Of a stretch of DNA of 64,000 nucleotides, positions 1 through 13,890 are shown in pieces (within the stretch, counting starts at the first letter, position 1; each line of letters opens with the position of its first letter). Origin of the DNA: Phallusia mammillata (taxonomy: Eukaryota; Chordata; Ascidiacea; Phlebobranchia; Ascidiidae). The notes under the pieces are model-generated. The model had not been told where the DNA came from. It did not search any database and saw only the letters and a program-made list of their open reading frames with translations. The DNA lies in contig QLIY01000104.1 in the NCBI GenBank assembly GCA_003260075.1, positions 170,612 through 234,611 of the forward strand. The letters run 5' to 3'. The position numbers and the translations under genes are program-made.

Positions 1-655
1 AAAAGATTTAAGTCGCTTGCCGCTTTGCACAACGTGACAGACAAACCTTTACGACGGGATTACAACTCTTAAAATTTGTGTAAAGCATTCTTAGCTTCCT
101 TAAAGCCCAAATACATTTTCCAGACAAACTTACTACAAAAACATGTAACGCAGTCTCTAACAGTTGAAAATCAAACCAACGACTTTACCCAAAAGTTCAT
201 ACCCTACGAACATTAGCAAAATACAAACATGAAAAACCACGTTTTATATTCCTAAGCCATGATCTACTCAAATAATCATAGTTGGAAGAAACCTGGTTTA
301 ATTTTTGGTTCGCGTGGAAATCAACGGCACAGTTTGAAACCTTTTCTCATTCCGTTTCACCTTTACGGTGATGTTTTGTGTTCACGCTACAAATAATTTG
401 TGGCTTAATGCTGAAACTGTGATGATATCATCGCGAGAAATAAAATGCCCACGTAAAATTATGAACCAAATTCTTCTTCCTTCAAAATCCCTCAATGCTT
501 CCGTTTTGCAAGACAAACCAACGTTCAATATAAATGTGCTTAGATGGCGTTGTTACGTAACAATGGATAAAAGAACGTCTTTAGCTGGTATAAAGGGCGC
601 AATACGTTACTAACGGTTCCGTATTAACGAACACAATCCATATTTGACTTAAAGA

Positions 656-927
656 AACTTCAAAAAAACTCTCCATACAAACAACCGTTGAACACTAAAC
701 CTTCTCAAATGTATCATAAACTAAAACATTCACAGAAAAAACTACTTCTGTCCGAAAATACAGTGCATAATTTCATGCTGTACCGGGGGGGGGGCAAAAC
801 TTCAAAAAAAACTCTCCATACAAACAACCGTTGAACACTAAACGTCCTCAAATGTATCATAAACTAAAACATTCACAGTAAAAACTACTTCTGTCCGAAA
901 ATACAGTGCATAATTTCATGCTGTACC
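656..927. repeat. direct duplication bridged by G10
   Basis: About 129 bases (656-784) are followed by ten G (785-794) and then by a near-identical second copy (about 797-927). The copies differ at a few single bases and in A-run length. It belongs to the window-wide set of homopolymer-bridged duplications and is probably an assembly artefact. Confidence 0.85.
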
Positions 928-1002
928 ATAAAAAATCGACGCTAGCTACCAGTTCTTAAACATCCAAGGTTTAAAATACTTATACTCGGTTTCAACAAAT
1001 AG

Positions 1003-1153
1003 ATGAATCGCAAAAAATCAAGTCCCTCGGTTGATTTTCATTTTACTTTCTCAATACCGCCCAAACTTTGGGGGGGGGGGAAAGAAATGAATGAATAGCA
1101 AAAAATCCCTCGGTTGATTTTCATTTTACTTTCTCAATACCGCCCAAACTTTG
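1003..1153. repeat. direct duplication bridged by G11
   Basis: A segment ending with CAATACCGCCCAAACTTTG (about 1,003-1,069) is followed by a G run (1,070-1,080) and then repeated at about 1,091-1,153, with a short deletion in the second copy. Confidence 0.85.
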
Positions 1154-4100
1154 TGATATAAATGTCAGGAACTAACAAAGACTCGTGGCGAAACAGGCAA
1201 GTCACCATGCCACATTTCCAGCACTTTTAACCGGGTAAAAGAAAGTTATATTTCCACAAAACATGAGATAGCTTGCTGAAACTTTACGATGAAAGTCAAA
1301 CTTCGTGTATAATGTTTGATCAGAGACATTAAAATATTACTTTCGCTTTGTCTAGCTAACATACGTTAAACTAGGCTTTATATGGAACGTTTTACCCGTC
1401 GAACAACTGCTAAGGTAACAAACTATAGCTGAACTGAAACATGCTGTTTAAATTTCACAAAAACTAACATAATATCTTGACTTATAACCCTGTCAGCAGA
1501 GAACGACATTCGCCTGGTACCGAGCGACGTAACATCAACGCCTGGCGCAAAAACCGGCCGTCGACATCTGCTACAGAAATGCGCCCGGCTCCATAAAAGC
1601 AGGAAAGACGCTTCACGCGTGCATAATCACAAACACACACACGTAACACCGCTCTTTATGACGTCACACACAAAGTGGGCGCGATCGTTCCGGCGTGTCT
1701 GGACGAAAAATCGCGACAAGCATTGAGTCTGGATGAATTCCAAGGAGGGACGGTCAATTAATATTAAAAAAAACTTATTGATGAAAATATTAGAGATAGG
1801 TTCTCTTCAAGAAACAGCTGTTTTTTCTCACTTTACTCAGAATTTAAAGACGTCACTAGAACCTTAAATCCCATTCATGAAAACCTGTTTTCACGACACG
1901 AGAATAATATGCAAAATGTCCGACAATTAAGGCATAATAAACCAAGCAACTACCAACATATCGAGATATTACCACGCTTTCTTTTGTATATTCAATATGA
2001 CGTACTTATTTATTTCATACCGGGGCCAATATGGGAAATTGCTTTGACGGAAACCACGTGTTAGCAACATTTACATCGACCCACCAATCAGAATGTCGAC
2101 CCCAGGCAACTACATACAGATTGGTGGAACATGTCGAAACCTGCGGGATTTAAGTCGCTCATATCCGGCGGATCTCTTCCATCATAACGTATATGAAATC
2201 ACGGCAAGAAACATTAAGGTTTTTACTAAAACGAGACGAATCTACCATCTCACAACAGTTTAAATTCACGAGGTTGTAAATTATGAAATCAAAGAAAAAC
2301 AAGAAACCTTTTACCTAAAGCAGTTTTGCCATGTTTCGTCAAGAGAACAGGTTTTAACCCTTGCGCTTTTTGGACGTTGCAAAGTACATATTTGCCAGCT
2401 GTTTCCCTTCAGCTCCGTAAGACTAACATTAGCTGTGTTGGGTTTGTCAAAATTATAAGAGTTGATAGTTTAGTTGCTAAAAAACACAAGATTTGTTCAA
2501 CGATTATCAGAATATGTTGGAAACAAAAATACCGTGATTGAATTACCCCTACCCCATATTAACGTGTAAAAATGGTAAACGGCAATTACAATTTTATAAA
2601 AGGACTGAGTAGAAAAAAGGAGTTTTCCAGCGACAAACAGCAGCCAGTCAGTATGAACTGTTTGGACACGAGTATTAGCGCAAACCCAACTTATGTGTGT
2701 GGGATTTTTCACCCCAGCTTGACCCCGAGCGAAGGTGACGTATTTCATTTCCAGTTGCTGCCGTCTTTCCTCGGTTAACAATCCCAAAATTTTCACAACT
2801 GGCTCCAAGACCATGCGGCGCCACACAAAGAAAACTCGTCTTTCCAGTTTCAATGCTTAAACAACGGCTGCTTCGAGACCAGCTGCCGCCTCGCATGGCT
2901 GCACACGAGTCTGAAGGTCATCTGAAGAGTAAAAAGCCACTTTTGCGGAAGTGTGAAGTTGATGATTGCGAGCCTACGCCCCCTGGCACAGTCAATCGCC
3001 GTCTTTTTGTGACATCATAAACCGCAACCACGCGCTACACGTTCGAGAACAGGACAGTGGTACGCGGTGCAGAGCGCGATCTGATAGCATTCCACGCATA
3101 ACTGGCAACAAGGGCGACGCCATTTAAACGCAAAACTTGGTTGATTCCAGTCAATTTGGTCAGCGTTGCTAAATACAAGCGTGATGCGTCGATATGAAAG
3201 TGCGAATATAGTAATTTACAGTCAGTTAAACTTGTTTTGTCACAAAAACAGTTCAACTGTAATCTTTAGTAAAAACATGCGTCTAAAATCGCACACTGAA
3301 GTTGCATTGAATTGTACAAGGCGATATCATACACTATTTTTAGATTGTCGATGCATTGAAACAAAACCACATAATCTTAGCGTGTTACAGAACACACCAC
3401 AAACAACATACGATCCAACAGCTCAACTATCAAATTACCAACTGCCGTTCGGTAATTGATCACAGACTTACAAACCCCACTAACACGCCAGCCAATATTT
3501 TTACAGTCATAATCTTCACAATATTGATGGCGTTACTAAGTGGGCCTTACACCCAAAATAAATTGCATTTTCGTTTTCAAAGTACATTTTGTCCAATGAA
3601 GTAACTAGGCAGACAAACGGATTGACCGAGAAACCAAAAGATTTAGGAAGTTACGACTGCTTAGCTATTTAAACAATGACTATCACTGATACGAATTTCT
3701 TTAACAAACAAAGTTTTAGAATCTCGATTTAATCACAAATTTTCTCAAACATCTAAATGACAGTCGACAACATTAATTGTAAAGTTTACATGAATAGCAT
3801 TGAACTTAACACGACAGACTGTGTGGCGATTCAACTTAATATTACAAGTGATAATATTAAGCAACAAAACAAGTGATATACAAGACTTAAGTTTCGTGAC
3901 AACGATGTTTGGTGGGTTGTGAAGTAAAGCTGACCTGGCATATTTAGACTGGCAATAAAAACCTGAAAAACTTTGCACAAGATCTGCAATAAGTCAACTT
4001 AAGGGTTTTAAACTCATCTCACCACCCGCTGAGTTTCAGTAATAATTTGACATTTTTTCTTTCGTTTTTGAATTTGCGCAGATATATAACTTATTCAGTG

Positions 4101-6916
4101 CTGACCGTTGATGTACTGGTAACGATTTTTACCACGTAAAATAAATTTGGAACGCACCCAAGCATTGTAGATCACAAAAGCATTCCACACAGAAATAACA
4201 AAACACTATTTATAACACGAATAATACGTCATTGACCGGAAATTTAGTTACGTACTGAAAACTAACGTACAGTCCAGTAGGTTTTTGTAAGGAAATTCAA
4301 CAAACAAAGACAAAACGCGTTCCTCTTTCTTTCCGTCACAAACCGACGACTGTGGGCGAACAAAAGAAAGTCTGTGACGTGACAGAAGGGAGACATGCAT
4401 TGTCGGTCCGCGGAAGTCAGAAAAACGAGATTTGGCGAGTGATTTATAACTTTCATAATTTGCAAATAAAGTTTTGCGATTTTTCTCGCCCGAAACCAAA
4501 ACCTGGTGCCAAAAACAACAAAAGATTCTGTTCCAAAACTAAACGACATTCTACTTCACAGCTCTTTTAGAAAATACCGATAAGGCGTTTCGTCCACCAG
4601 TTTGCATATTTAATTTTTTTGTTCAACTGGTGTAATGCTAAACAAAATACTAATTGTTTTTCAAGAACTTGTATTTTTGCTGACGTTACAAACTCGTTTC
4701 CTGTTCGAGACTGGTCCGGAAAATGCAAGTTTTCTGGCATAAAGAATAATAAAATCTTTTAAAATATTCCGAAAACTGGCACTTTGTAAAATTCTTCAAC
4801 AAAGAATATTTGCAGCGAATAAATTCTCGTTGTGGCAGCGTCAAGCAAGCCGGCGTGTCGGATTTGAAGGGTCGGCCAATTTGACGAAGTAGGAGCAGCA
4901 GCAGTAGTGGTGTGTGTGTACTTGCGCGAGGGTGCGTGTGCGTCCACTTACTCCAAACCGCCCCTCCCTAACCATTGCAGCTTGCTCCAACCGCGCAAAC
5001 TAGGTCAGGTCGCATACGACGACGGGACGAAGCGACGCAATAATTTGTCCAATATTTGTCGGGCTTCAAATATAGTTGGGACCAAAAGGCAAATGGCAAC
5101 ATTTGGAAACACACTAAAGTCAAAAATTTCCTGGTGTGAAAAATTTAAATGATTCTAAGTTTTTAATAAACAAAGCCACAATACGTAGCTACTTGAATCA
5201 GTTTTAAGTTTTGTAAAACCAGAAACAAAAAGCCAATATGTCCCAGAAAAAACATGACATTTTTGCAATAATTTGTTGTCATTGCCCTTTTGTTTGTTGG
5301 ATTTTTAAAACGGTAACTTGTAAACCTAAATGATAAGTGTCACTTGGAAAACGTTTGCCCATTTTTAATATTGAAGAACATTACAAAAGTGAAGTCTAAC
5401 GCTGTTTTCGTTTAGGTTTTATTTTTAAGTTTTATTTTGGAAGATTAAAACTGTATCTTGTACTTGTTAGTAGTTTCTGTCCCCTGTTGTTGGATTCATA
5501 AAATGGCAGCTTACAATTTCTGCATCTTTACTTATTCAACAGCATAAAATTATCTAAAACTTAACCACATAACTTTCACAACATAAATAAGATAAACAGA
5601 CCTTAGAAAATAGCAACACTGGGTTTAATGCTTTGTTCAGCTATTTCAATCGATACTGACAGGTGATTGATTTGTACAAACGCGTTCCACCACTTCTGTT
5701 CGACTCATAATGTGCTTTGTGACGAAACATATAATTAGCATTGTCACAAGTTGAGCGGAAATACAGCAACGATTCAAAACCTGTCAACTTCACTGGTTTT
5801 GTTCCGTTGATTGACTACTTGTTAAACTCACACAATATATCATGCAATTACTAAAACGTTGCAACCAAGAACAGCAGGTTTTTTGCATCTCAGATTGATG
5901 CACTTAAGTATATAGGACATCTGTAACGACTTGGATTTTTTTCACAAATTTTACGAAGAGACATCAAGTTTCCAGTTATAATCTTAACACGTTGCTAGTT
6001 AGGAGTAAAATTGCGCTAAAAGTGATTGGAAAGTTTTAGGAAGGCTATTAAATTTACGCAGAACAAATACAAGACGCTTGTAATGAATTTGGGCATTTGT
6101 ACGAAGAAAGGGAAATTCGTGAAAGTGAAACTCAACTAAAGTTGAAGACGAAAGGAGCTTGAGCAAGAAACAAATGCCCCAGGGTATAAAGCAGAAGAAC
6201 ATTCAGTTTGTGCAATGAAGCCATGTAGAATCATTTGGTAGATACTTAGAAATGAAACATAGAATAGTGTTAAATGTATTTTTTATCACGATGGACTGTA
6301 AATAAATGTTGTCTGGTGGAATGTACACTGTCTTTGACCCAACATAGTGCAATAATGCTTACACATTTTTCCCCAAGGTAACTAACAGTTACTACATTTT
6401 TTCACTAAAATGTCTCCACATAAGGAACAAAATACAATGTTTGCTTTTTATGTTTTGCCCTCGGTGCCTGAGCAGAAATTGAACTGGATCAATTTATACA
6501 AAACAACAGTTAAACACTATCTGTTACCAGTAACAATTTCAACTAAGGCTGTAGTTGGATTAGACTCCAAAACCACGAACGAACAACTATTGCATTTCTC
6601 TTTCAATCGCCAAAGCATGTACGGTATGTTTTTGCGTTTTAAGTCCATTTTCGGTCAAAGACAAGTCATTCGTGTCAAACGGCAGTAAGAAGCCAATATG
6701 AGCCAACCCAAACATCGACCTGATATCCTTAGGTTTCCGGCAGGCGGGGGCTGGCGTTAACATCGGGTATACAGACACAAATTGGCGGCAATTACGAGAT
6801 GAAACCCGGCGAGGGCCATTTAACCTTCCTGATGTATCTGTACATTGCGATAAATGGCCTCTCTGCGATGAGAAGGTTTAAATCAGCAATACACATGTTT
6901 GACAACTTGGGGAAAA

Positions 6917-6997
6917 ACCCGGCAATGCGTCATCGATTCGGCCACAACCTTGGGGGGGGGGACCCGGCAATGCGTCATCGATTCGGCCACAACCTTT
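6917..6997. repeat. direct duplication bridged by G10
   Basis: Thirty-five bases (6,917-6,951) are followed by ten G (6,952-6,961) and an apparently exact second copy (6,962-6,996). It is the shortest of the bridged duplications. Confidence 0.85.
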
Positions 6998-7767
6998 AAA
7001 ACCGAGCTTCAATGCCAAATTTTTACAGAGAGCCAACTGGTAGCGCAAAGGGCATTATGATGTCATAATTAGAGCGCGCGGGACCGATGTATGAATCATC
7101 AGAGCGGCATTTCAAAGACGTTTCTCGTCACCAACTCGCCATGCGCCATCAGATTCCACGTGTTTCGTAAAATCTGAATGAATTGTGTAAAAGTCGGGTT
7201 TACTACCTTCGCAAATTTCTCGCCTAAAATATTAAGTTTTTTTTAAATGCTGACACAACATAATTCCGGTTAGATCATTTTATGAACAACCAATTCCTTT
7301 ACCAGGCAACATAAACACATTTCAATTTGCCTGTCTACAGTATAGTATTTTTTGCGGTATGTTAATTGTTTTTACAAAAACGCAAAAAACTGACTTTTTC
7401 TTGTCTTTTTTTCTCCAACAAACATCAGCACGTCATTAAGTGCGTCACAACCGTCACCATAGAAATATATCGAAGCAATCTAACATTTGTTGAAACCAAA
7501 TCCCCAAATGCTGGCCATTACCACTACAGGTGGTCCAATTATTGATGACGCATCAAACAAGGCGAACCGGTAAAACACCAACATTTAATGATTTCACTCT
7601 GTTTTTCTCGCTTCAAAGTGTTTGACAACAAACGAAAACAATTACAAAGACGTTTTGTAAAACACCACCGAAATGACTGTACGTTTAACTACATCACATA
7701 AACACCAAATACAAAAACGTCAATTTGTTGTGGGCCAAGTCTAACCCTGGACATGCAACCTCTCGTT

Positions 7768-7956
7768 CAGTGATTCTTAAACTGTGTGCCAAGAAACCTT
7801 TTTCAAAAAAAGCAAAAAAAAATATAAAGCACCACCATAAAGTTGAAAGTTAACATTCTTTGAACAACTTTTGTTGTGTTAACCTGCGAAGTGTGCCGCG
7901 GACGGAAATTTCAGTACTTTAACGCGCCGCATGCTGAAAACGTTTGAGAACCACTG
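7768..7956. mobile_element. non-autonomous hAT-like MITE
   Basis: The 189-bp element has imperfect terminal inverted repeats, beginning CAGTGATTCTTAAAC and ending GTTTGAGAACCACTG. It is flanked by eight-base direct repeats, CTCTCGTT (7,760-7,767) and CTCTAGTT (7,957-7,964), which differ at one base. Eight-base target duplications and CAGTG..CACTG ends are typical of hAT elements. It has no coding capacity. Confidence 0.75.
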
Positions 7957-7964
7957 CTCTAGTT

Positions 7965-10900
7965 TGTTAAATTTCATTCTATCAACCTTCCAACCCTGCC
8001 GTATCAAAAAATCTCAGCAAAGTTTAAACAAAACCAAATAAAGTAAAAGCCAGTTTAATGGTGAAAATAACGGCCCAAATAGACGTAAAAAGCGACATGT
8101 TTGTTATACGTCTATTTCTATTTTCAGCATTAAACTTATGAACAGGTCCGTTTGTAGTGTTTAAAAGCCAGTTGTTATGAAAATATTCCCACACGATATT
8201 TCTCAATAGAAAGCGGGGAAGATTTAAACTTGCCACAAAACCGCGAAACTATTTGACGTTCAGCCGGCGGTCGAATGATTCACAACTTGTGACATCAGAT
8301 GTTTCGGGTTTAGAGATTAAATCTTAATCCGTCCCCCGTGTTTAAACAAACAAACCACAACGCCGCCACCTTCCCGGATCTGACGCACGTCGTCGTTGCG
8401 TACAAGTGACGTCACTCAAGGTTACACAAGGTTAGTGGAGATGACGTCACATCCACTGTTGTCATTTAAACCACATCAAGGTCATTTGTCCTTGTACGAG
8501 GCTGCATGTAATCCTGGACCATGACGAGGGTTAAGAGATATTTTCGTACAGTCAAAGAGTATTTTGAACAAATTGTTTAATTTTTTGGAGTTGTTGCTTT
8601 TTAGGCCAATAAAGTAGTTAATATTTTCAATGTTTACAAGATGGTCCACAAACTAATCAAAACAGGGGGGGGGGATAATCCTGGACCATGACGAGGGTTA
8701 AGAGATATTTTCGTACAATCAAAGAGTATTTTGAACAAATTGTTTAATTTTTTTGAGTTGTTGCTTTTTAGGCCAATAAAGTCGTTAATATTTTCAATGT
8801 TTACAAGATGGTCCACAAACTAATCAAAACAATTTTAAACATTTGTTTTTGATAAAAAAAAAATATTTCTGAAACTAAAGATGTATTAGTACAGAAATCA
8901 TCCCTGAACCACTGATGATCATTTTAGGCGATTTCACTTTCCAATATTTAGTAATATACATAAAACTTTCAGCACTTTAGTCAAACTGCGTATATTTCTT
9001 ATTGTTCAATAAAACACAATCAATTATGTAACAGTAAAACTTAACTTCAATCGCCACATATGAAACCTGCCCTGTACTGGAAGCTAATCCAATACATACA
9101 CAACGAACGCAATCGCTAATTTACTTCAAACTTGATAATAGAATCACCAACTCGTTAGTGGATGACGACTATGGTGAACCTTATGTCAACAGATTTAAGT
9201 TGATGAATATGTAATATATATATGTATCTCAAAATCTTAAGGACGAACGACCAATGGATTTACATTTACGCACTTTAATTTACAGCAAAATACGTTGCAA
9301 ATTTTAATAACTTGAGTAGTACCACGAATAATACCAAAATTTCAGAAAGCATTGTCACAACGAACAAGCTAAACGGTTTTTGCAGGATTAACCAGGTTAA
9401 TAAACGTAACATGATCTATGTTCACCAGCTTTTACGTCGACCACAATCGCCATTGTAAACTGGCGGTATAACAACAGAAAACAGACCTGCGTGGTTTGAA
9501 AACGGCAACTATCAACCAGCTGTGATCAGTTCGTGACATACCCACGCATGTTGTGGTATTAAAGCCACTCCTGAGGTCAATTGATGAAATGCTTTGCTGT
9601 GCTAATTACAAATTCGCCCAACAAACTATGTCAAGCACTGTAGTTACGCAACTTAGCGGTCAAGTTAACTATAACCTTGAAAATGTCATCTGACTTCCGG
9701 TGGTCGTATTCTGGTAGTTTCCGATCAAATCAACCATATACAACAAGTTGTCTCTATTTGTTCACAGTTTTGCTTTTTTGTACAGGGGAAAAATTGCATG
9801 CAATGTTTGTTTTTTCAACAACCTTGTATCAGTTATAAACCATTTAAAAGTCGTCTCAACAAAAAATGCAAACTTTCAAAAGGACATCATGGTAGTTTGT
9901 AATACTTAAATTAAATGGTAAAAATGTAGCAAGAAATAAAATAACGTGGCTTATTATGCTACCATATACTCCAGTTGGGGGGTAAAACATATTTGACGAT
10001 TTTCTGGAGTACAAGATTTTACTCGCTTGGATAAAGTTAAGGGCAGTGTAACGGATACCAGGGAAAGAATTTGCATATTGTGGAGTCGATCACGAAGCTA
10101 AAAACGCACACGAACCGAGGAAGCAACACTTTCCAGCTTGTGTGGAATTTCCAAACTCGTTTTGATCGCAATAAATCAAAGTCAGGCCTTTATTTAAAGA
10201 TTAACATAACTTAAAAGTTAAACATTAACAAGCGGCAACAAACTTGCAACGAAAAGTCCACAAGTAAAAGATTTAGGGCGTAGCAAACAGAAATCCCCAG
10301 TTAAGAATTAACTTCCTTCAAAAATTAAATTTAAAGTTTTATTTCATTTAACCATAAAGTTTTTCGAACAATCCAAAACTACCACAGTAAAATAAATGTG
10401 CAAACATTTCGGCTTGAATTCGACGAGCCTCGCCCCCCGATAAACGACAATGCCCTACCTTGCGCACACAATTGAGCAATGTGACGTCACAATTCACCGG
10501 AACGGAAGTGAGTTTCTTTTCAAACAAACGTCCTTGAAAGTTAGTCAAGCGTTACCACCACACAACACGTATTTTGAGTGTGACAAAGGTTGGACGTTGA
10601 ATCGTATGTTATCGTGCAAATTTTATATGCTACTGTACAACTGTGTTTCGTAACTAGAAGATCAATTTAACACGCGTTGGAGGTATCGGTATTGGCGATG
10701 AAATGTTTTAGTGCCATATTTGTTTTCATACAATGCAGATTTTGTATAAAGCTCGTTTATTGTCCGTTATTTTCCTACAATATTTTCCAACAATGGGCAA
10801 ACTAAAGTAAAAAGATAAAGAACATCTGCTTCACAAGTTTAAACTTTACCAAGCCGCATGTTTTAAAGGTTGTGTAGCATCAACCGAGTGCCACTGTGAA

Positions 10901-11905
10901 AATATTGACTGAATGTTCCGTTTTTTCGATGGCTTGCTTTGGCTACGAAAATAATGAAACATTTGTCAAAAATTCCACACTACACATAAATAACGTGAAA
11001 ATGATGTCGGTTTCAGAGTGGCCAAATGGTCACAAATTTACGGTTCGCAAAATTTGACTGATTACCACAACGTAAATTTCCTAAAAGCTATGAGCGATCG
11101 AGTGAAATGTTGGCACATTGGGGGTGAAACTGATTAGAAATTCGGTCACACGTGGAACATTTGCTGTGCACACAAACCTGGATTCGCCAAATCGTATCAA
11201 TTATTCACGAAAGCCACAAACGAATAAAAAAGCCTTGTCGCAAAAATAAATACCACTATTGAGTTAGAAAGAATGTTTTACGCTGATTTGCGACGAATAG
11301 AGGTTCTTACAGGTTTGAAGATCAACTATATCAGATCAAGCTAATCATATTATAATTTCGTGATATTTTATTTCGTAAAAATCAGCTCACAAACACCACC
11401 AAGTGGCGACGACCTCACAAAACGTTAAAATCATTTGGTGCTAAAACAGAAAAGTTAAACAAACAAACGTTAAAACCGCGCAGCTTATAAGCGCGTAAAA
11501 ACGCCATCTTTAACTGCAAAACATGGTTATTAACAACTAAACTAGTTTTGTTTCTATAATCACACATTGCAAATATTATTGGAAGCGTATTTATGCAGCT
11601 TGCAAACACATGCATGCATTCTGGCTAGCTTTGGCGCGCTGTGAGCTCGAGCGATCTTGTAATTCGACACCGACAAAGGAAACGCCATTTAATCCCGAAG
11701 CAGCCTTCCAGCAATCCTGGATACTGCCGCTGCAATAATAACCGACATCCCACTTAAACTGCAGCAAACAAACGGCAAATACAAAATGGATTAAAGACAA
11801 ACGGGACGGGCGTCTTTCCCCGACAGACGGTAAAATTAATTTGTTTTTGCAAACCATGGTAGACAATATCAATATTAATGCAATGTGCTGATACAATGAT
11901 AAGTA
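7965..11905. other. no recognisable gene
   Basis: I see no supported coding exon here. TGACGTCA occurs at 8,407-8,414, 8,442-8,449 and 10,482-10,489, and one bridged duplication lies at 8,509-8,830. ORFs around 10,348-10,653 overlap on both strands and show no known motif. Confidence 0.5.
8509..8830. repeat. direct duplication bridged by G10
   Basis: About 155 bases (8,509-8,664) starting TAATCCTGGACCATGACG are followed by ten G (8,665-8,674) and repeated at 8,676-8,830. Three or so substitutions separate the copies, a level expected between alleles. Confidence 0.88.
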
Positions 11906-11956
11906 AGCTGCAGACAATGCACACTGTTTCACACACAAGGTCTCATCAGTGCAGCT
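11906..11956 (-). ncRNA. hammerhead ribozyme-like motif in a dispersed repeat
   Basis: On the minus strand CTGATGA (11,949-11,943) and GAAA (11,930-11,927) are placed as in a type I hammerhead. Helix I is a perfect seven base pairs: AGCTGCA (11,956-11,950) pairs with TGCAGCT (11,912-11,906). Helix III is ACAG/TTGT closing a six-base loop, followed by the cleavage triplet GTC ending at 11,913. Helix II between the core motifs (12 bases) pairs poorly, so this copy may be inactive. It resembles the better-formed copy at 58,558-58,607. Penelope-like elements and retrozymes are known carriers of such ribozymes; the link to them is inferred. Confidence 0.5.
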
Positions 11957-11985
11957 GGTCACAAGACATTTGCCATACAGGCTAC

Positions 11986-12102
11986 TAGTGATGGGACGAT
12001 ACCAGGTTTTGAAGCGAGTACCGATACCGAGTACGAGTATCGATACCACCGAAATCGTTCGATACCATCGATACCGAGTACCGGGTACTCGTCCCATCAC
12101 TA
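11986..12102. mobile_element. palindromic MITE with perfect 8-bp target duplication
   Basis: This 117-bp element starts TAGTGATGGGACGA and ends with the inverse TCGTCCCATCACTA. Its interior is rich in GATACC/GGTATC and GAGTAC/GTACTC repeats, so the whole unit is nearly a hairpin. It is flanked by CAGGCTAC on both sides (11,978-11,985 and 12,103-12,110). The eight-base duplication suggests hAT-type mobilisation. It inserted about 30 bases from the hammerhead-like motif at 11,906-11,956. Confidence 0.85.
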
Positions 12103-12482
12103 CAGGCTACTGAGGCTAGTATCCACTGTACACCAGATTGCATAGGTGCAATGATGTAATGCCAAATGTTTGCTGCTCCCCAAAATTATTTGTGCAAAAA
12201 ATGCAATACTTATAATATAATGGATCCATGCATTTATATTTCTGTAAGTTTTGTATGGTTGTAGTGGTATGTAACAAAAATAACACTAAGGCAACAGACG
12301 AAAAAATACCAACTGTATAGAATTAAAATGTTTAAGCAGAGAAACATAAGAAGCGAAGCAGTCCATTCTGCACTGCATGATTTAAGCAAACCAACATATT
12401 TTCAAGTTACCTTCGTGGATTAAATTGACTTAATGGTTCATGATATATTCTCGTTATGACATGGTTTTCATAAAATGCAAAA

Positions 12483-12688
12483 TTTATGTTGTAAGAGACA
12501 AAAGCTCGAATGTGTTTACACAACCATATGTCAGCTGTCTCTAGTTATTTTAACAACAAACAAGTAAATATAAAAAGTTGGCCCCCCCCCCTTTATGTTG
12601 TAAGAGACAAAAGCTCGAATGTGTTTACACAACCATATGCCAGCTGTCTCTAGTTATTTTAACAACAAACAAGTAAATATAAAAAGTT
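12483..12688. repeat. direct duplication bridged by C10
   Basis: Ninety-seven bases (12,483-12,579) recur at 12,592-12,688 after ten C (12,582-12,591). Only one substitution separates the copies (TGTCAG versus TGCCAG). From here rightward the bridging tract is C rather than G. Confidence 0.9.
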
Positions 12689-13890
12689 TTTAAAAAGTTT
12701 CTTTTACAGGTCCAATAAGGTTTTTGGTAAAATCAGTGATAGTTGAATTACCATGCTATGGCTGAACAAATACACCAAATGGTGCAAATGGTAAAATACC
12801 AACAATCCTCAAAAGAAATCACATAGCAAAAAAAATTAAGATCAACCAATCAACCTTGTATATCATAAGAGTGACCATAACCCACAGCAACATTCCAGCA
12901 GCCCCAAATAACACAAACAAAAGTTTTATAAAAAGATGGAAACTTTGGGTTGTCCGACTAAAATCAAAAATTTAAATCATCGCAAAACACCAGGTAACAA
13001 TTAAACTTATATGGTTAACTATACACATATTGAAACAGTTACACAAATGGTAATAGTTATTGCAGCTTTGCCTAGTTGTTAAACATACTTGTGGGTTGTG
13101 CACACTGCACATTATGCACCGGAAAGTCTGATTTCAACTAAACCATCAAATCAATGATAAACTGTTTGACAAAATATATTTCTGGGCCTGGTTACAATCC
13201 TGCTTCTAATACTTGGTGCTTTGTGTTAAAAAGGTGACAACAAAAAGACCTGTGAGAACTTAATAATATATGTTGTTTATAAATTTGCAATCAAACAGAA
13301 AAGCTAACTGCCTATGCATATTGCTAAACCATCACTTGGAAATACAGCCTACCAAAAAGAAACCAATTTATTACACATAAAAATAAAACTATTATACAAA
13401 AAAACTATTCCAGTGTGACTTGACTGTTAAATTGCTTGAATTTCACGACACAGTACAGACATGTGTGTACTTTCATAAACTTTCAACAATTTGCTTCCAA
13501 AGCTTGGAACTGTACAATACACAAATGATGTAAGAACTGTATCTTGTCGTTTTGCTACAAACAGAAAATTCGCAATTCCCATAAATTTTAAGTTTTCTCA
13601 AAACTTGTGCTTTGTTGCCGGCACAACTACTACGTCACAGGTCATGTGACTCGTTTTAGCGGCAAATCTCTCCACGCTCTGAAGAATTTTACAAATTTTA
13701 ACCTGGCTGACTGAATAAAATGCTTTACAACCCTAAACAAACACTAATTGTCATAAAAAAATAAAATAAACTAACTTCAGAAAATATATACATGTTGGGT
13801 TGCTGTTAATTGTGCAATGAATTTGCTTGTATTTTTTTAACAAAGCAGTTATTTGGCAACGATTTAACATGTCTTCGGCCAGGCATATAG

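Larger units (their letters stand above)
1..7759. other. no recognisable gene; AT-rich with three homopolymer-bridged duplications
   Basis: No open frame here looks like a conserved protein, and no chain of exons with matching splice phases was found. Short ORFs occur on both strands but lack recognisable motifs. A more GC- and CpG-rich stretch lies at about 1,500-1,720 and contains TGACGTCA at 1,659-1,666, so it could be a promoter. Three duplicated segments joined by G runs lie at 656-927, 1,003-1,153 and 6,917-6,997. Genes with small exons could have been missed. Confidence 0.5.

Noticed and set aside
4248-4570. Overlapping ORFs on both strands
   Set aside because: They mirror one another and carry no recognisable motif; probably chance in a locally GC-richer stretch.
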